From CAZCSK01 sp964501265 (lineage in GTDB: Bacteria > Actinomycetota > CADDZG01 > JAHWKV01), in assembly GCA_964501265.1 (NCBI GenBank), contig CAZCSK010000003.1:62001-126000 (forward strand): DNA of 64,000 nt, read 5' to 3'. Both the position numbers and the translations under genes were made by a program. Positions 9,311-17,233 of this stretch are shown in pieces. The first letter of the stretch is position 1. Each line of letters starts with the position of its first letter. The notes beneath the pieces were generated by a model, which made no database searches, had not been told where the DNA came from, and saw nothing but the letters and a program-made list of their open reading frames with translations.

Positions 9311-10495
9311 TCAGCGCCCGGCGTCGACAGCTGTCGACGCCAACGCCGAACCGTCGCCAGCGAATCGGATGCGACCGGACCGTCCTGGGGGTAGCGGCGC
9401 GCAGCCATCCCGGGCCGTGACCACCGTGGAACCGTCGCCCAGCCGCAGCGCCTTCCCCGGCAGGCCCATCCTGTGTTCGGCGTCGAGCAAACACGCCAAT
9501 GCCTCGCCTGCGGGTCGCAGCGACAATGTCGTCGCGACCGGCTCACCGAGCACTGCAGCGGCGACATCGGGGTTATTGACCTGGGCGCCGTCCGCCCCGA
9601 TGGATCGGGCGTAGGCGAGGTCACCGGCTTCGGAGCCGGTTACTTCGCCTTGGTAGACATTGGGCAGCACGAGTCCACAGCCGTCGTGGATCTCGGCGAT
9701 GTCGCCCGCGTCGAACGCCGGCAGGCTCGATCCAAAGGACCAATACTCCTGGGTCAGCGCGTACAACGAGCCCGGCGGCGCTCCGTCGGGCAGGTTGCCG
9801 AACTGGTTGGAGAAGTTCAGCCGCGCCGTCGGTTGGGCCGCGAGAATCACCTCACCTCGCGGTGGGAAGTAGGGGATGAACACGGAGCGGTCGAGCACGC
9901 CGTAGGCGGCGGCCAGGTTGGCCAGGCCAGCCAGGTTGCGGACCGACTCCTTTATGTCGAACATCACCCCAGTCCCCGTGTCCTGGGCAAGGGCGAGGAT
10001 CTCCTCGAGCGAGGGGATCTGGGCGGGGTCGTACTCGGAGCCGCGCCAGCGGTCGTTGTCGGCCGCGTTCAGCGCCCGCACTTGGTCGTAGGTAAGGAGA
10101 AAGATCTTGCCGGTGCCGTTGGTCTTGGAATCGACATCGAGGTCGTGGAACGAGACGAACCGGCCGTCGAGGGTCTCCTGCACGTCGACCTCGATCATCT
10201 CGACGTCGTAGGCAATGGCGTAGCGGTAGGCGTCGAGCGTGTTCTCGGGGGCCAGGTTGGCGGCGCCCCGGTGCACGGCGATGATCGGGCTGTCGGCGCC
10301 GCGGTCGGGCACCGAGGGATTTTCCCACCGGGTGGGGTCGGGCAGTTGGTCGCATCCCGCAGGAAGAGCCGTGACTGAGGCGGGAAACACGGCGGCAGCC
10401 AGGAGGAGCGCGGCGGCAATAGCGACGGGCCGGTGGATACCCATTAATGCCATCCTTCGGTTAAATGGATAACCCCACTTGTTCGATCTACTCAT
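9311..10495 (-). CDS. Secreted glycerophosphodiester phosphodiesterase
   Basis: 394-aa GDPD-family enzyme that splits glycerophosphodiesters into glycerol 3-phosphate and an alcohol. The active-site signature is complete: VHRGAANLAPENTLDAY (H75, R76, E84, N85), EVDVQETLDG (E102, D104) and SFHDLDVD (H117). A long hydrophobic stretch (about 24-43) ending before a Cys-containing segment indicates export. The start ATG at 10495 has GAGAGGA about eight bases upstream; the 11-codon upstream extension lies in the duplicated leader and is probably untranslated. It sits 99 nt upstream of the PHP gene, suggesting joint scavenging of extracellular phosphodiesters such as phospholipid head groups or teichoic-acid-like polymers (inference). 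Confidence 0.88.
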   Translation of the reverse strand: MSRSNKWGYPFNRRMALMGIHRPVAIAAALLLAAAVFPASVTALPAGCDQLPDPTRWENPSVPDRGADSPIIAVHRGAANLAPENTLDAYRYAIAYDVEMIEVDVQETLDGRFVSFHDLDVDSKTNGTGKIFLLTYDQVRALNAADNDRWRGSEYDPAQIPSLEEILALAQDTGTGVMFDIKESVRNLAGLANLAAAYGVLDRSVFIPYFPPRGEVILAAQPTARLNFSNQFGNLPDGAPPGSLYALTQEYWSFGSSLPAFDAGDIAEIHDGCGLVLPNVYQGEVTGSEAGDLAYARSIGADGAQVNNPDVAAAVLGEPVATTLSLRPAGEALACLLDAEHRMGLPGKALRLGDGSTVVTARDGCAPLPPGRSGRIRFAGDGSALASTAVDAGR

Positions 10496-10534
10496 CGAAG
10501 TCTTCCTCTCTTTCAATCCTGCCTGCACTGATCA
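10481..10534 (-). repeat. Duplicated translation leader, copy 2 (GDPD gene)
   Basis: Partner of 9197-9250. Both copies contain a purine-rich SD, an ATG, and the codons for M(N/S)RS. The genes downstream are unrelated, so only the leader was copied. Confidence 0.8.
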
Positions 10535-10583
10535 GCGAGTGAAGGTCGATAGGTAGGGCGGATTCTCGTAAACGCTTTCAGTG

Positions 10584-12470
10584 CTAGACGTGTGCCGGTC
10601 CCGCCCATTCCGGGAACGAGCCTGAACCGGGTTCTTCCACTTCTGTGTAGTACCGGATCATCCAGTAGGGAAGGAGATAATCGACTCCGGGGTATCGGTG
10701 AGAGGCGCCCACGTACCCGTTGAGTTGGGTGGAGGGACGTTGCCAGAGAAAGTCGCTCGGGGGCCTTAGGGCCACAGGCAGCGGATAGCGGCTCCGAACT
10801 TTTGGCTTAGGCTGGCCCGGGAATTGGCTCTGGATGTCGCTGAGCCCCGGAATGATCGCGTTCCTTGGACCGGCCGGAGTCGACTGGCTGACCTCCATTT
10901 GATCTTGCGGCACGCATTCGAGCGGCTGCGGGCACCCAATCCGATCACTGCAGTTTCCGTTAGCATCCCGAAGACCGTTACACGTTTCCCCGCCCTGATC
11001 GATTCGCGCACGGTATTGGCGCCATTCGCGCAGATGCTGAGCTGCGGCGTCAAGTCGGCCTTCCTCACCGGTCAGGGCCCAGGTGATGGTCTCGAAATGG
11101 GCGTTGATGTCGTCACCGGTCGTGCGGTCCATCACGCCGAGTGCTTGCTTGAAAAGCGTTCTCACCGCCGGGTCGTTCTCGAGGCGTGTGATGTTGAAGG
11201 CGTTCAGGTGATGCAGATTGTACTTGTAGTAGCCGGAGTGGCCGGCGTCGGCCGCGTCGACTTCCATCGAGAAGGCCAGGATGGGCCCCTGCGAAGCGAG
11301 TTCCTCGGCCCAGACGGCGTCCCACTTCTGGCGGTCGGCCTCGGTCCCGCCGTCTTTCAGGACATGACGGACCGCCTGCACCATGTTCAGGCGAGCCATC
11401 GGGACGTAGACCATCAGCGGGGAGATCGCGCCGTCGAAGTCGTGGTCTGCGCTGACGTACCCGTGCGGCCGGGGGTAGTTCCAGCCGTACTTCACCAGGA
11501 AGTTGCCCATCGACAGCAGGTCGTCGCGAATTTGTTTGCGCAGTGCCGGCTCGTCCGGGCCGACGAGGTCGAAGGCGGTGAGCAGGCCGAAGGTCAGGCC
11601 GGCGTACGTGTCGCGGCTGGGCGCGGTCTCGCAGTTGTAGGCGACATCGTCGACGGTCGAGGTGATGGTGAAGACCCGGTAATAGTTGTCATTCACAGGT
11701 TGCTCGTCGGGGCCGGGTGTGTCCTCGATGCCCATCGCGCCAAGGCCGACCGGGGTGCAGGAACGCATGATCATGCCGCGCTCGCCCTTGATTATCCCGC
11801 CGCCAAAGTTAGCGGCGTGTCTCTGATTGATCGGATCGACGGTGTTAACGTCCGGCGGGATCTTCAGGCTGCCAGTCCAGTCTTCGGCGATGTTGATGTC
11901 GCGGTGCTCGGCGGCAAGGATCGTCTTCAGCCGACTCAGAGCCTGGTCGCGCTGGCCCTTCCAGAACTTGAGCTCTTGTCCCGGGGCGCTGTCGGAGTTG
12001 TCCTTGCCGGAAGACCGGATCTTGTCTCTCAGGTTCGCCAAGTTGGTCTTCGCCACGGCGTAGCGCATCGCCTGGGCGGCCACATACGTACCGGTCCACA
12101 ACCCGCTGTCGCCCCACCCACCGGTGCCCACGACATCACCGGGTACCTTCTGAGTCGATCCAAAGTTGATCTCGACGACGTGTCCCTGTTGCAGGGAGTC
12201 GGCCATCTTCGTCTCAAGGTCTACCGCGGCGGCGAGAGCCTCGTCGCATTCGATCAATGTGCAATTGTCGTTGGGTGTCGTGGTCGTCCCGGCCAGCGCT
12301 AGCCCGTTTGCTGTCGCCGCCCTCGGCTGCTCCATACCGCGAACATCTCCGGAATCTGGGCGGGCATTCGTACGCGAATCGATGACTACCGCCTGAGCCG
12401 CGACGCCTACTGCAAGTGCAAAGGTGATGAGGGCGACGAGTGCGCGTCGCTTGCCCGAAATATCTCGCAT
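10584..12470 (-). CDS. Secreted protein of unknown family (628 aa)
   Basis: I do not recognise this family. The start ATG at 12470 follows GGAGGGGAAGTCAA, a strong SD. Residues 1-30 form a signal peptide (MRDISGKRRALVALITFALA). The mature part is soluble, rich in Trp, Asn and Asp, with Cys residues spaced as if for disulfides (CTLIECDE near 65, CNGLRDANGNCSDRIGCPQP near 510). The alternation of helical stretches with aromatic turns (GGWGDSGLWTGTYVAAQAMRY, SMGNFLVKYGWNYPRPHG) would suit an alpha/alpha-toroid hydrolase, which is only an impression. It precedes the GDPD and PHP genes on the same strand, so it may belong to the same extracellular degradation set. Confidence 0.7.
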   Translation of the reverse strand: MRDISGKRRALVALITFALAVGVAAQAVVIDSRTNARPDSGDVRGMEQPRAATANGLALAGTTTTPNDNCTLIECDEALAAAVDLETKMADSLQQGHVVEINFGSTQKVPGDVVGTGGWGDSGLWTGTYVAAQAMRYAVAKTNLANLRDKIRSSGKDNSDSAPGQELKFWKGQRDQALSRLKTILAAEHRDINIAEDWTGSLKIPPDVNTVDPINQRHAANFGGGIIKGERGMIMRSCTPVGLGAMGIEDTPGPDEQPVNDNYYRVFTITSTVDDVAYNCETAPSRDTYAGLTFGLLTAFDLVGPDEPALRKQIRDDLLSMGNFLVKYGWNYPRPHGYVSADHDFDGAISPLMVYVPMARLNMVQAVRHVLKDGGTEADRQKWDAVWAEELASQGPILAFSMEVDAADAGHSGYYKYNLHHLNAFNITRLENDPAVRTLFKQALGVMDRTTGDDINAHFETITWALTGEEGRLDAAAQHLREWRQYRARIDQGGETCNGLRDANGNCSDRIGCPQPLECVPQDQMEVSQSTPAGPRNAIIPGLSDIQSQFPGQPKPKVRSRYPLPVALRPPSDFLWQRPSTQLNGYVGASHRYPGVDYLLPYWMIRYYTEVEEPGSGSFPEWAGPAHV

Positions 12471-12545
12471 TTGACTTCCCCTCCAGGAGCTCTCGGCCTT
12501 GAGGCGCCCAGGGATTGGACGGCCAGCCGAAGAATTAATGTAGCT

Positions 12546-12559
12546 TATACATACAAATC
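12546..12559. promoter_or_regulatory. Shared 14-bp regulatory motif, site 1
   Basis: TATACATACAAATC is identical to 29841-29854 in front of the ROK kinase and nagA genes. On the minus strand it reads GATTTGTATGTATA and would overlap a -10 for the 628-aa secreted protein gene, whose start is 76 nt away. I infer a common operator or promoter core. Confidence 0.5.
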
Positions 12560-12615
12560 CCTAAGCGTCAACACCTAAGCAGCAAATTGGACCGTTTGTT
12601 CCAAAGTTGATCCTC

Positions 12616-12646
12616 GCGGGTCACAATCAATGACCCGCACGGGTCA
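12616..12646. promoter_or_regulatory. Operator-like inverted repeat GCGGGTCA-7-TGACCCGC with a third half-site
   Basis: A perfect 8-bp inverted repeat (12616-12623 and 12631-12638) is followed after four bases by another GGGTCA (12641-12646), so the middle half-site pairs with either neighbour. It sits between the 3' end of the ribokinase gene and the promoter of the 628-aa secreted protein gene. No T-run follows, so a terminator is unlikely; a repressor or activator site is more probable. Confidence 0.5.
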
Positions 12647-12691
12647 CCAAGGCTATCTTCTGGCTCTCAAAACGCCCACTTTTAGGGGTCT

Positions 12692-13612
12692 TTAGCCGCC
12701 CTGGGCGCTCAAGATTTGCTCCAGCCGGGTTCGGGACGGCAGCGACGGCTGGGCCCCTTTTACCGTAGCCGCCAGGGACCCCGCAGCGCATGCCCATCGC
12801 AAAGACTCTTCGACAGAGTGGTTTTCGACAAGGGCGGCCGCCAGGGCGCCGTTGAAGGCGTCGCCAGCGGCGACGGTGTCGACCGCGTCTATCAAGGGGG
12901 CAGAGACGAAGGCAGTTTTTTCAGCCGTGGCCAAGAAGCATCCTCGGGCGCCAAGTGTGATCACAACGTTCTGGGCCCCGCCTGCCAGGAGAAAATCTGC
13001 CGCCCTTTTTGTCGATTGCTCGTCGGTAAGCGTGAAGCCACACAAAGTTGCGGCTTCGGTTTCGTTCGGCGTGATCCAGGTACAAACGGAGAGAAGTGTT
13101 TCGGGTAGCCGAAGCGCCGGAGCGGGATCGAGTATCACAGTTACTCCGGCAGAGGCTGCGATCTGCGCCGCTGCCGTTACGGTCTCAAGCGGCACTTCGA
13201 GCTGAAGCAAGAGCGCCTTCGCGTTCGGTAGCAGTCTCTCGAGCGCGGCCAGCTCTTCCTTGCCCATGCGTCCATTTGCGCCGGGCACGACGACGATCGA
13301 GTTTGCGCCGTCCTCTGCAAGTGAGATGAGCGCCGTGCCGGTCTCTGCCTCCGGGTCGACGGTGACCGCACTCGCGTCGACGCCGTCCGCTTCAAGTGAA
13401 CGAAGTAATGTCTCGCCGAACGGATCTCTGCCCACTCGTCCGATCATCGTCGTCGGTGCTCCAAGGCGCGCCGCGGCGATCGCTTGGTTTGCTCCCTTGC
13501 CTCCTGGAGCCGTGAAGAAGCTGTCCCCAATAACAGTCTCTCCGGACTGGGGAAGACGGGATGCTGTAACGACCAAATCCATGTTGATACTACCGAGTAC
13601 AACGATGCTCAC
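12692..13612 (-). CDS. rbsK: Ribokinase (PfkB family)
   Basis: 306-aa PfkB sugar kinase that phosphorylates D-ribose at O5 using ATP. Typical parts are the N-terminal VVLGSINMDLVV, the sugar-binding APGGKGANQAIAAARLGA and the ATP/catalytic-base motif DAVDTVAAGDAFNGALA near residue 245. The length is that of E. coli RbsK. The start is GTG at 13612, only six bases after the stop of the ADP-ribosylglycohydrolase gene, so the two are co-transcribed. A ribokinase next to an enzyme that may release ribose derivatives suggests salvage of nucleoside or ADP-ribose ribose; other PfkB substrates cannot be excluded. Confidence 0.88.
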   Translation of the reverse strand: MSIVVLGSINMDLVVTASRLPQSGETVIGDSFFTAPGGKGANQAIAAARLGAPTTMIGRVGRDPFGETLLRSLEADGVDASAVTVDPEAETGTALISLAEDGANSIVVVPGANGRMGKEELAALERLLPNAKALLLQLEVPLETVTAAAQIAASAGVTVILDPAPALRLPETLLSVCTWITPNETEAATLCGFTLTDEQSTKRAADFLLAGGAQNVVITLGARGCFLATAEKTAFVSAPLIDAVDTVAAGDAFNGALAAALVENHSVEESLRWACAAGSLAATVKGAQPSLPSRTRLEQILSAQGG

Positions 13613-13618
13613 GTTCCC

Positions 13619-14950
13619 TTAGGTCTCCCCCGCGATGCGGCTCGGCAGTTCGGCCATTCGATCGACTAATCGAGAGAGAGAACGGTCGTGAAACACGGCC
13701 AGCGCCGTATGGATGTCGTCGCGAAACGGATCAACCCACCGAGATTCGAGATGCCCCGGCCCGAAGAACACCCCGAGAATCGATCCTGCGGTTGCGCCGA
13801 AGCTGTCGGTGTCGTTTCCCTGACTGACCTGCTTGCAGATCCCGTCGCCGACGCTCGTCGCGAATCGCAGTGTGTTGATGACGGTGCCGACCTCTTGAAT
13901 GATGCGGCAAAAGCCGTAGCTCTCGTACTTGCTGTGGATCCTTCGGTAGCCGTCGAGCCAGTCGGAGGCGTCGCTCACCTCGCGAATCGAATCGGCAACC
14001 GCTTCGTGAAAACGGCTTCGACTAGGAACGAAACTGAGCGCAGTGCGAAATATCTCGAGCGGATCTTTCGCCACGAACGCGGTTGCGATCGCTGCTGCGA
14101 CGAACATCGATCCATAGACGCCCGTCCGGCGGTGAGTCATCGACGCATCACGGTGAGCAAGAGACGCTGCGAGCGCCGGCTGTCCCGGGCACGCGTAGCC
14201 GTATGCGTCGGCCCGGATCAGCGCACCACAAAGTTCGTCGCCCGGGTTAAGTACCGTTACCCACTCTTCGAATTCAGGGGCGAGTTCTGCCAGGCTGTGC
14301 GCGCCCGCCTTGAGCAAAGTGGTTCTCTCTGAGCCGAATGTGGCCGCCACAGGCAAGTTGTACAGCCACAACTGTAGAAGGTCGGCGTGGGTGAAGTTAA
14401 GGCCGTGCTCCTCCAACGCGAGCATTGCGAGGATGGTGTAGTTGATGTCGTCGTCGGGAGCAACATGATCGATGCGCTCGCGCACCAGTTCTCTCCACTG
14501 CCCTTGCTGCTCCTTGAGAGAAAGGATCGCTCGCTCTGATGGATAGTCGTCAAGCGGCCATTCGCCGCCAGGTTCGAGCGCCTCGCGGATCTCATCGAAC
14601 GAGGCGTCGATTTCGAAAGGCTTGCCGAGCATGCATCCGCACACGCGCCCAAGGAACGCAGCCCGAACCCGCTGGCGTGCGTCTTCCGCGTCTATCTGCG
14701 CCATGACGCCTAGGGGTCGCTCCGGGTCGCACTCCGTCCAGATCGCGTCGAGGCCCGGTGGCTCAAAATATGGCCAGTCATCGCGCATGGGGAGCTCGGA
14801 TAAGCGGTGAGCGAACAGCGCGAACGAGTCGAGGTTTTCGGGAAGAGCGGCAAGTTCCTCATCGAGGCTCTCCGTCATGTGTCCTTGCTCGCGCTTGTCG
14901 GAAATCACCATCGTCAGGAGCTTTCGAAGCAACTCTACTGAGGGCAGCAT
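13619..14950 (-). CDS. ADP-ribosylglycohydrolase-fold protein
   Basis: 443-aa DraG/ARH-type hydrolase with the metal motifs of the family: AFLGRVCGCMLGKPFE, DDDINYTILAMLALEEHG for the first Mg site and QGNDTDSFGATAGSILGVFFG for the second. It is longer than DraG because of an N-terminal helical extension of about 100 residues. Such enzymes cleave ADP-ribose or related N-glycosidic bonds. The start is uncertain: ATG 14950 immediately follows the upstream stop, ATG 14911 is internal, and ATG 14878 has a modest AAGGA in front. It lies between the metallophosphoesterase and ribokinase genes in one operon, which supports a ribose-releasing role (inference). Confidence 0.85.
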   Translation of the reverse strand: MLPSVELLRKLLTMVISDKREQGHMTESLDEELAALPENLDSFALFAHRLSELPMRDDWPYFEPPGLDAIWTECDPERPLGVMAQIDAEDARQRVRAAFLGRVCGCMLGKPFEIDASFDEIREALEPGGEWPLDDYPSERAILSLKEQQGQWRELVRERIDHVAPDDDINYTILAMLALEEHGLNFTHADLLQLWLYNLPVAATFGSERTTLLKAGAHSLAELAPEFEEWVTVLNPGDELCGALIRADAYGYACPGQPALAASLAHRDASMTHRRTGVYGSMFVAAAIATAFVAKDPLEIFRTALSFVPSRSRFHEAVADSIREVSDASDWLDGYRRIHSKYESYGFCRIIQEVGTVINTLRFATSVGDGICKQVSQGNDTDSFGATAGSILGVFFGPGHLESRWVDPFRDDIHTALAVFHDRSLSRLVDRMAELPSRIAGET

Positions 14951-14952
14951 CG

Positions 14953-17127
14953 TCAATCGGCAATGAGAAGTTTGAGCGGCAGAGCGCGCAGCACTCCATC
15001 CACCGGGGCGAAAACGCATAGGTCACCATTCACCGCGAGTGACGAGGTAATCGGGACTCCAAAGTTGATGTCCGAACGGATCTCTCCTGAAGTAGAGAGC
15101 GTCACGATCCGGCCGTCTCCGAGCGGAACGAGGATGTGTTCATCGATCACGCAAGCGGAAGCCAGAAGCGCTCCGCCCTCATCGCGATACGGACCCACAG
15201 CGATAGGGGCGGATTCTGTAAGGACGGTCTTCCACCGGACCGACCCATCTAAACGGTCGAGACACCAAAGGCTTCCAATCCCGGCCGAAGCCAGGAGGCC
15301 ATCACCGCTCACCACCGGCGCGGCGGGGTTGAACCAGCCAGAGAACGGCGACGACCAGACGATGCTCGCGTCATCAGCGGACATGCGGTCAATGCGCGAT
15401 CCCAACCTGATGACGTAGAAATCGGTCGAGCCGGGTTCTCGGCAGAAGCCCGAAACCGGAGTCTTCGGCAGATTGTCTGCGATTCCCTGCCCGTCCAAGC
15501 GATAGATGCTTTCCGGCTTCACATCCTGGGGCCAGATCGTCCTTCCGGTCGACGCCTCGAGTGCCCAGATGTCGGGGACTTGCGCCGCGAAGGACAGGAT
15601 CAGCGTTTCTCCCACGAGTATCGGATGCGCATGGCATGTGATGTTCTCGCGGCTTCCGAGGTCGTCCCGGCGCCACACCACTGCCCCGTCCGAGACATCC
15701 AGCGCGACAAAACGCGCCACGTCCCCTACGAAGACTCGCTTGCCATCTGTTGCGGGGCGCAGATACGTCCAGAGCCTGAGAGGCTCGTCGATTTCGGCGC
15801 GCCATCGCACGCTACCGTCGGATGGATCGATGCAGACCGTCTCGCCGGTAACGGCGACCGCGACAACAGCGTCGTCTGCGATCACAACCGATGACTTAAC
15901 CGCGCTCCCAAGCGCCACCGACCAAACGCGCCGGCCGCTCGATAACTCGAACGCCTCGACGTAGCCTCCGGGCAGGTCCTCGTTCGCCGACGTTGCGATC
16001 GCCAAGTCGCGGTGGATGATCGGCGCGCCGCGAAGGACTCCACCGGATAGGCCGGCGGTCCAGGCGTAGCCCGGATCATCGGAAGAGATTCTGCCTGAAC
16101 GAAAAGTGGCACCCGAAAATTCCTCAGCCCCACGCGCATATGTCGTGACACTCAAGCCCTTACCGTCCCATGTGCCCACGCGATAGTGGGCCGGCGAGTA
16201 ATCGAGTCCTCCGAAATTGGCCGATCCGGTGTTGTAGTGAACTGTCCCGGCTGCCTCCACCACGCGGCTGGTATGCCAGTGACCAGAGAACGAGGCCAAT
16301 GGCGTCACTGGCAACCGACCATAAAAGTCACCCAGCATCTGATCATGCGTGAGGAGGATCACCGGCGTCTCGGGGACAAGAGCAGCAAGGTCCGCCTGCA
16401 TCCAGCTTTCCTGCGCCTCCGCATCGAAGCCGAGATGATGAGTGGTCCAATCGATAGCTGCGAAATGGACACCGCCGTAGTCGAACGAATACCAGCGGGG
16501 CCCCAGGTGATGATCGTATGGAGTCGTCGGGATTGGGCCGGGATGATTGCCAGGGGCAGGAGCGAACGACATGTGATCGTGGTTACCGGGGATCGAGTGC
16601 ACAGGCACAGGCGCCTCAGCGATGCAATCAGCATACGCGCGTAACTCATCGTCCGCGCCGGTATTCGTGTGATCTCCTGTTGCAATGATGAACGCCGCGT
16701 CGTGATGGTGGCGGCCGATCTCCGCCAGGAGTTTACGAAGAACAGCAGGCGTCGTCACGATGCGTTCATGCAGCCCGTCTTCGTCAGACCAATAGGCAGC
16801 GTCACCGGCTTCCCTGCCGAAAGCGCGATCCCCCAGCGAGAGATGGAAATCTGTGATCTGCACGAACTTAAAGGGCACCGGCTGCTCTTGGAACTCGAGC
16901 CGGAACTCCAACGACGAAGAGTCGTAAGGCAAAAACCAGGGATCGGCCGAGTAGCCCGTGGGGCGGGTGATGGTTATGAAAGGTCCGAACCCCAGTACCT
17001 CAAAACTTCCGTCGGCGCCGGTTCGAGTTACGTTCAAGCCATCGGTGACGGTGACACCCTTAGCGCCGCGATCCCCGATAAGTACGCGCCCTGCGAGAGG
17101 ACGTGCCTGCGTCGAGGTCTGGGACAT
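14953..17127 (-). CDS. Metallophosphoesterase with PQQ-type beta-propeller
   Basis: 724 aa in three parts: an N-terminal beta-sandwich (about 10-75, GADGSFEVLGFGPF), a calcineurin-like phosphoesterase (VQITDFHLSLGD, ATGDHTNTG, IPGNHDHMSF, LTHDQMLG, SGHWHTSR supply the metal ligands), and a C-terminal beta-propeller of PQQ-like blades (SGRRVWSVALG, DGSVRWRAEID, DGAVVWRRDD, DGSVRWKTV). No signal peptide is visible, unusual for such propellers. The start ATG 17127 has GGAGAAAAG upstream; a longer frame to 17247 lacks support. It leads the operon with the ARH-type gene (3-nt gap) and ribokinase, so a phosphodiester or nucleotide substrate is plausible. It is divergent from the GNAT gene, with an operator-like repeat between. 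Confidence 0.85.
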   Translation of the reverse strand: MSQTSTQARPLAGRVLIGDRGAKGVTVTDGLNVTRTGADGSFEVLGFGPFITITRPTGYSADPWFLPYDSSSLEFRLEFQEQPVPFKFVQITDFHLSLGDRAFGREAGDAAYWSDEDGLHERIVTTPAVLRKLLAEIGRHHHDAAFIIATGDHTNTGADDELRAYADCIAEAPVPVHSIPGNHDHMSFAPAPGNHPGPIPTTPYDHHLGPRWYSFDYGGVHFAAIDWTTHHLGFDAEAQESWMQADLAALVPETPVILLTHDQMLGDFYGRLPVTPLASFSGHWHTSRVVEAAGTVHYNTGSANFGGLDYSPAHYRVGTWDGKGLSVTTYARGAEEFSGATFRSGRISSDDPGYAWTAGLSGGVLRGAPIIHRDLAIATSANEDLPGGYVEAFELSSGRRVWSVALGSAVKSSVVIADDAVVAVAVTGETVCIDPSDGSVRWRAEIDEPLRLWTYLRPATDGKRVFVGDVARFVALDVSDGAVVWRRDDLGSRENITCHAHPILVGETLILSFAAQVPDIWALEASTGRTIWPQDVKPESIYRLDGQGIADNLPKTPVSGFCREPGSTDFYVIRLGSRIDRMSADDASIVWSSPFSGWFNPAAPVVSGDGLLASAGIGSLWCLDRLDGSVRWKTVLTESAPIAVGPYRDEGGALLASACVIDEHILVPLGDGRIVTLSTSGEIRSDINFGVPITSSLAVNGDLCVFAPVDGVLRALPLKLLIAD

Positions 17128-17145
17128 TGGCGCTTTTCTCCGATT

Positions 17146-17174
17146 GTCGAGACTCACTCGACCGCATGGTCGAG
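17146..17174. promoter_or_regulatory. Triple half-site inverted repeat GTCGAG-5-CTCGACC-4-GGTCGAG
   Basis: Three GGTCGAG-type half-sites in alternating orientation lie in the divergent promoter region of the metallophosphoesterase and GNAT genes, 19 nt from the former's start. CTCGACC and GGTCGAG pair perfectly over 7 bp. A likely regulator-binding site, built like the triple site at 12616-12646 but with a different half-site. Confidence 0.5.
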
Positions 17175-17233
17175 CGGTTGAAGTATAAGTATGAGAAGAC
17201 CACGCAAAAGCAGGCGGACCCGAGGAGAGAGGG

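Noticed and set aside
10824..12302. Long open frame on the plus strand opposite the 628-aa secreted protein
   Set aside because: The minus-strand gene has a strong SD and a signal peptide; the plus frame has neither and reads like a shadow of GC-rich codons.
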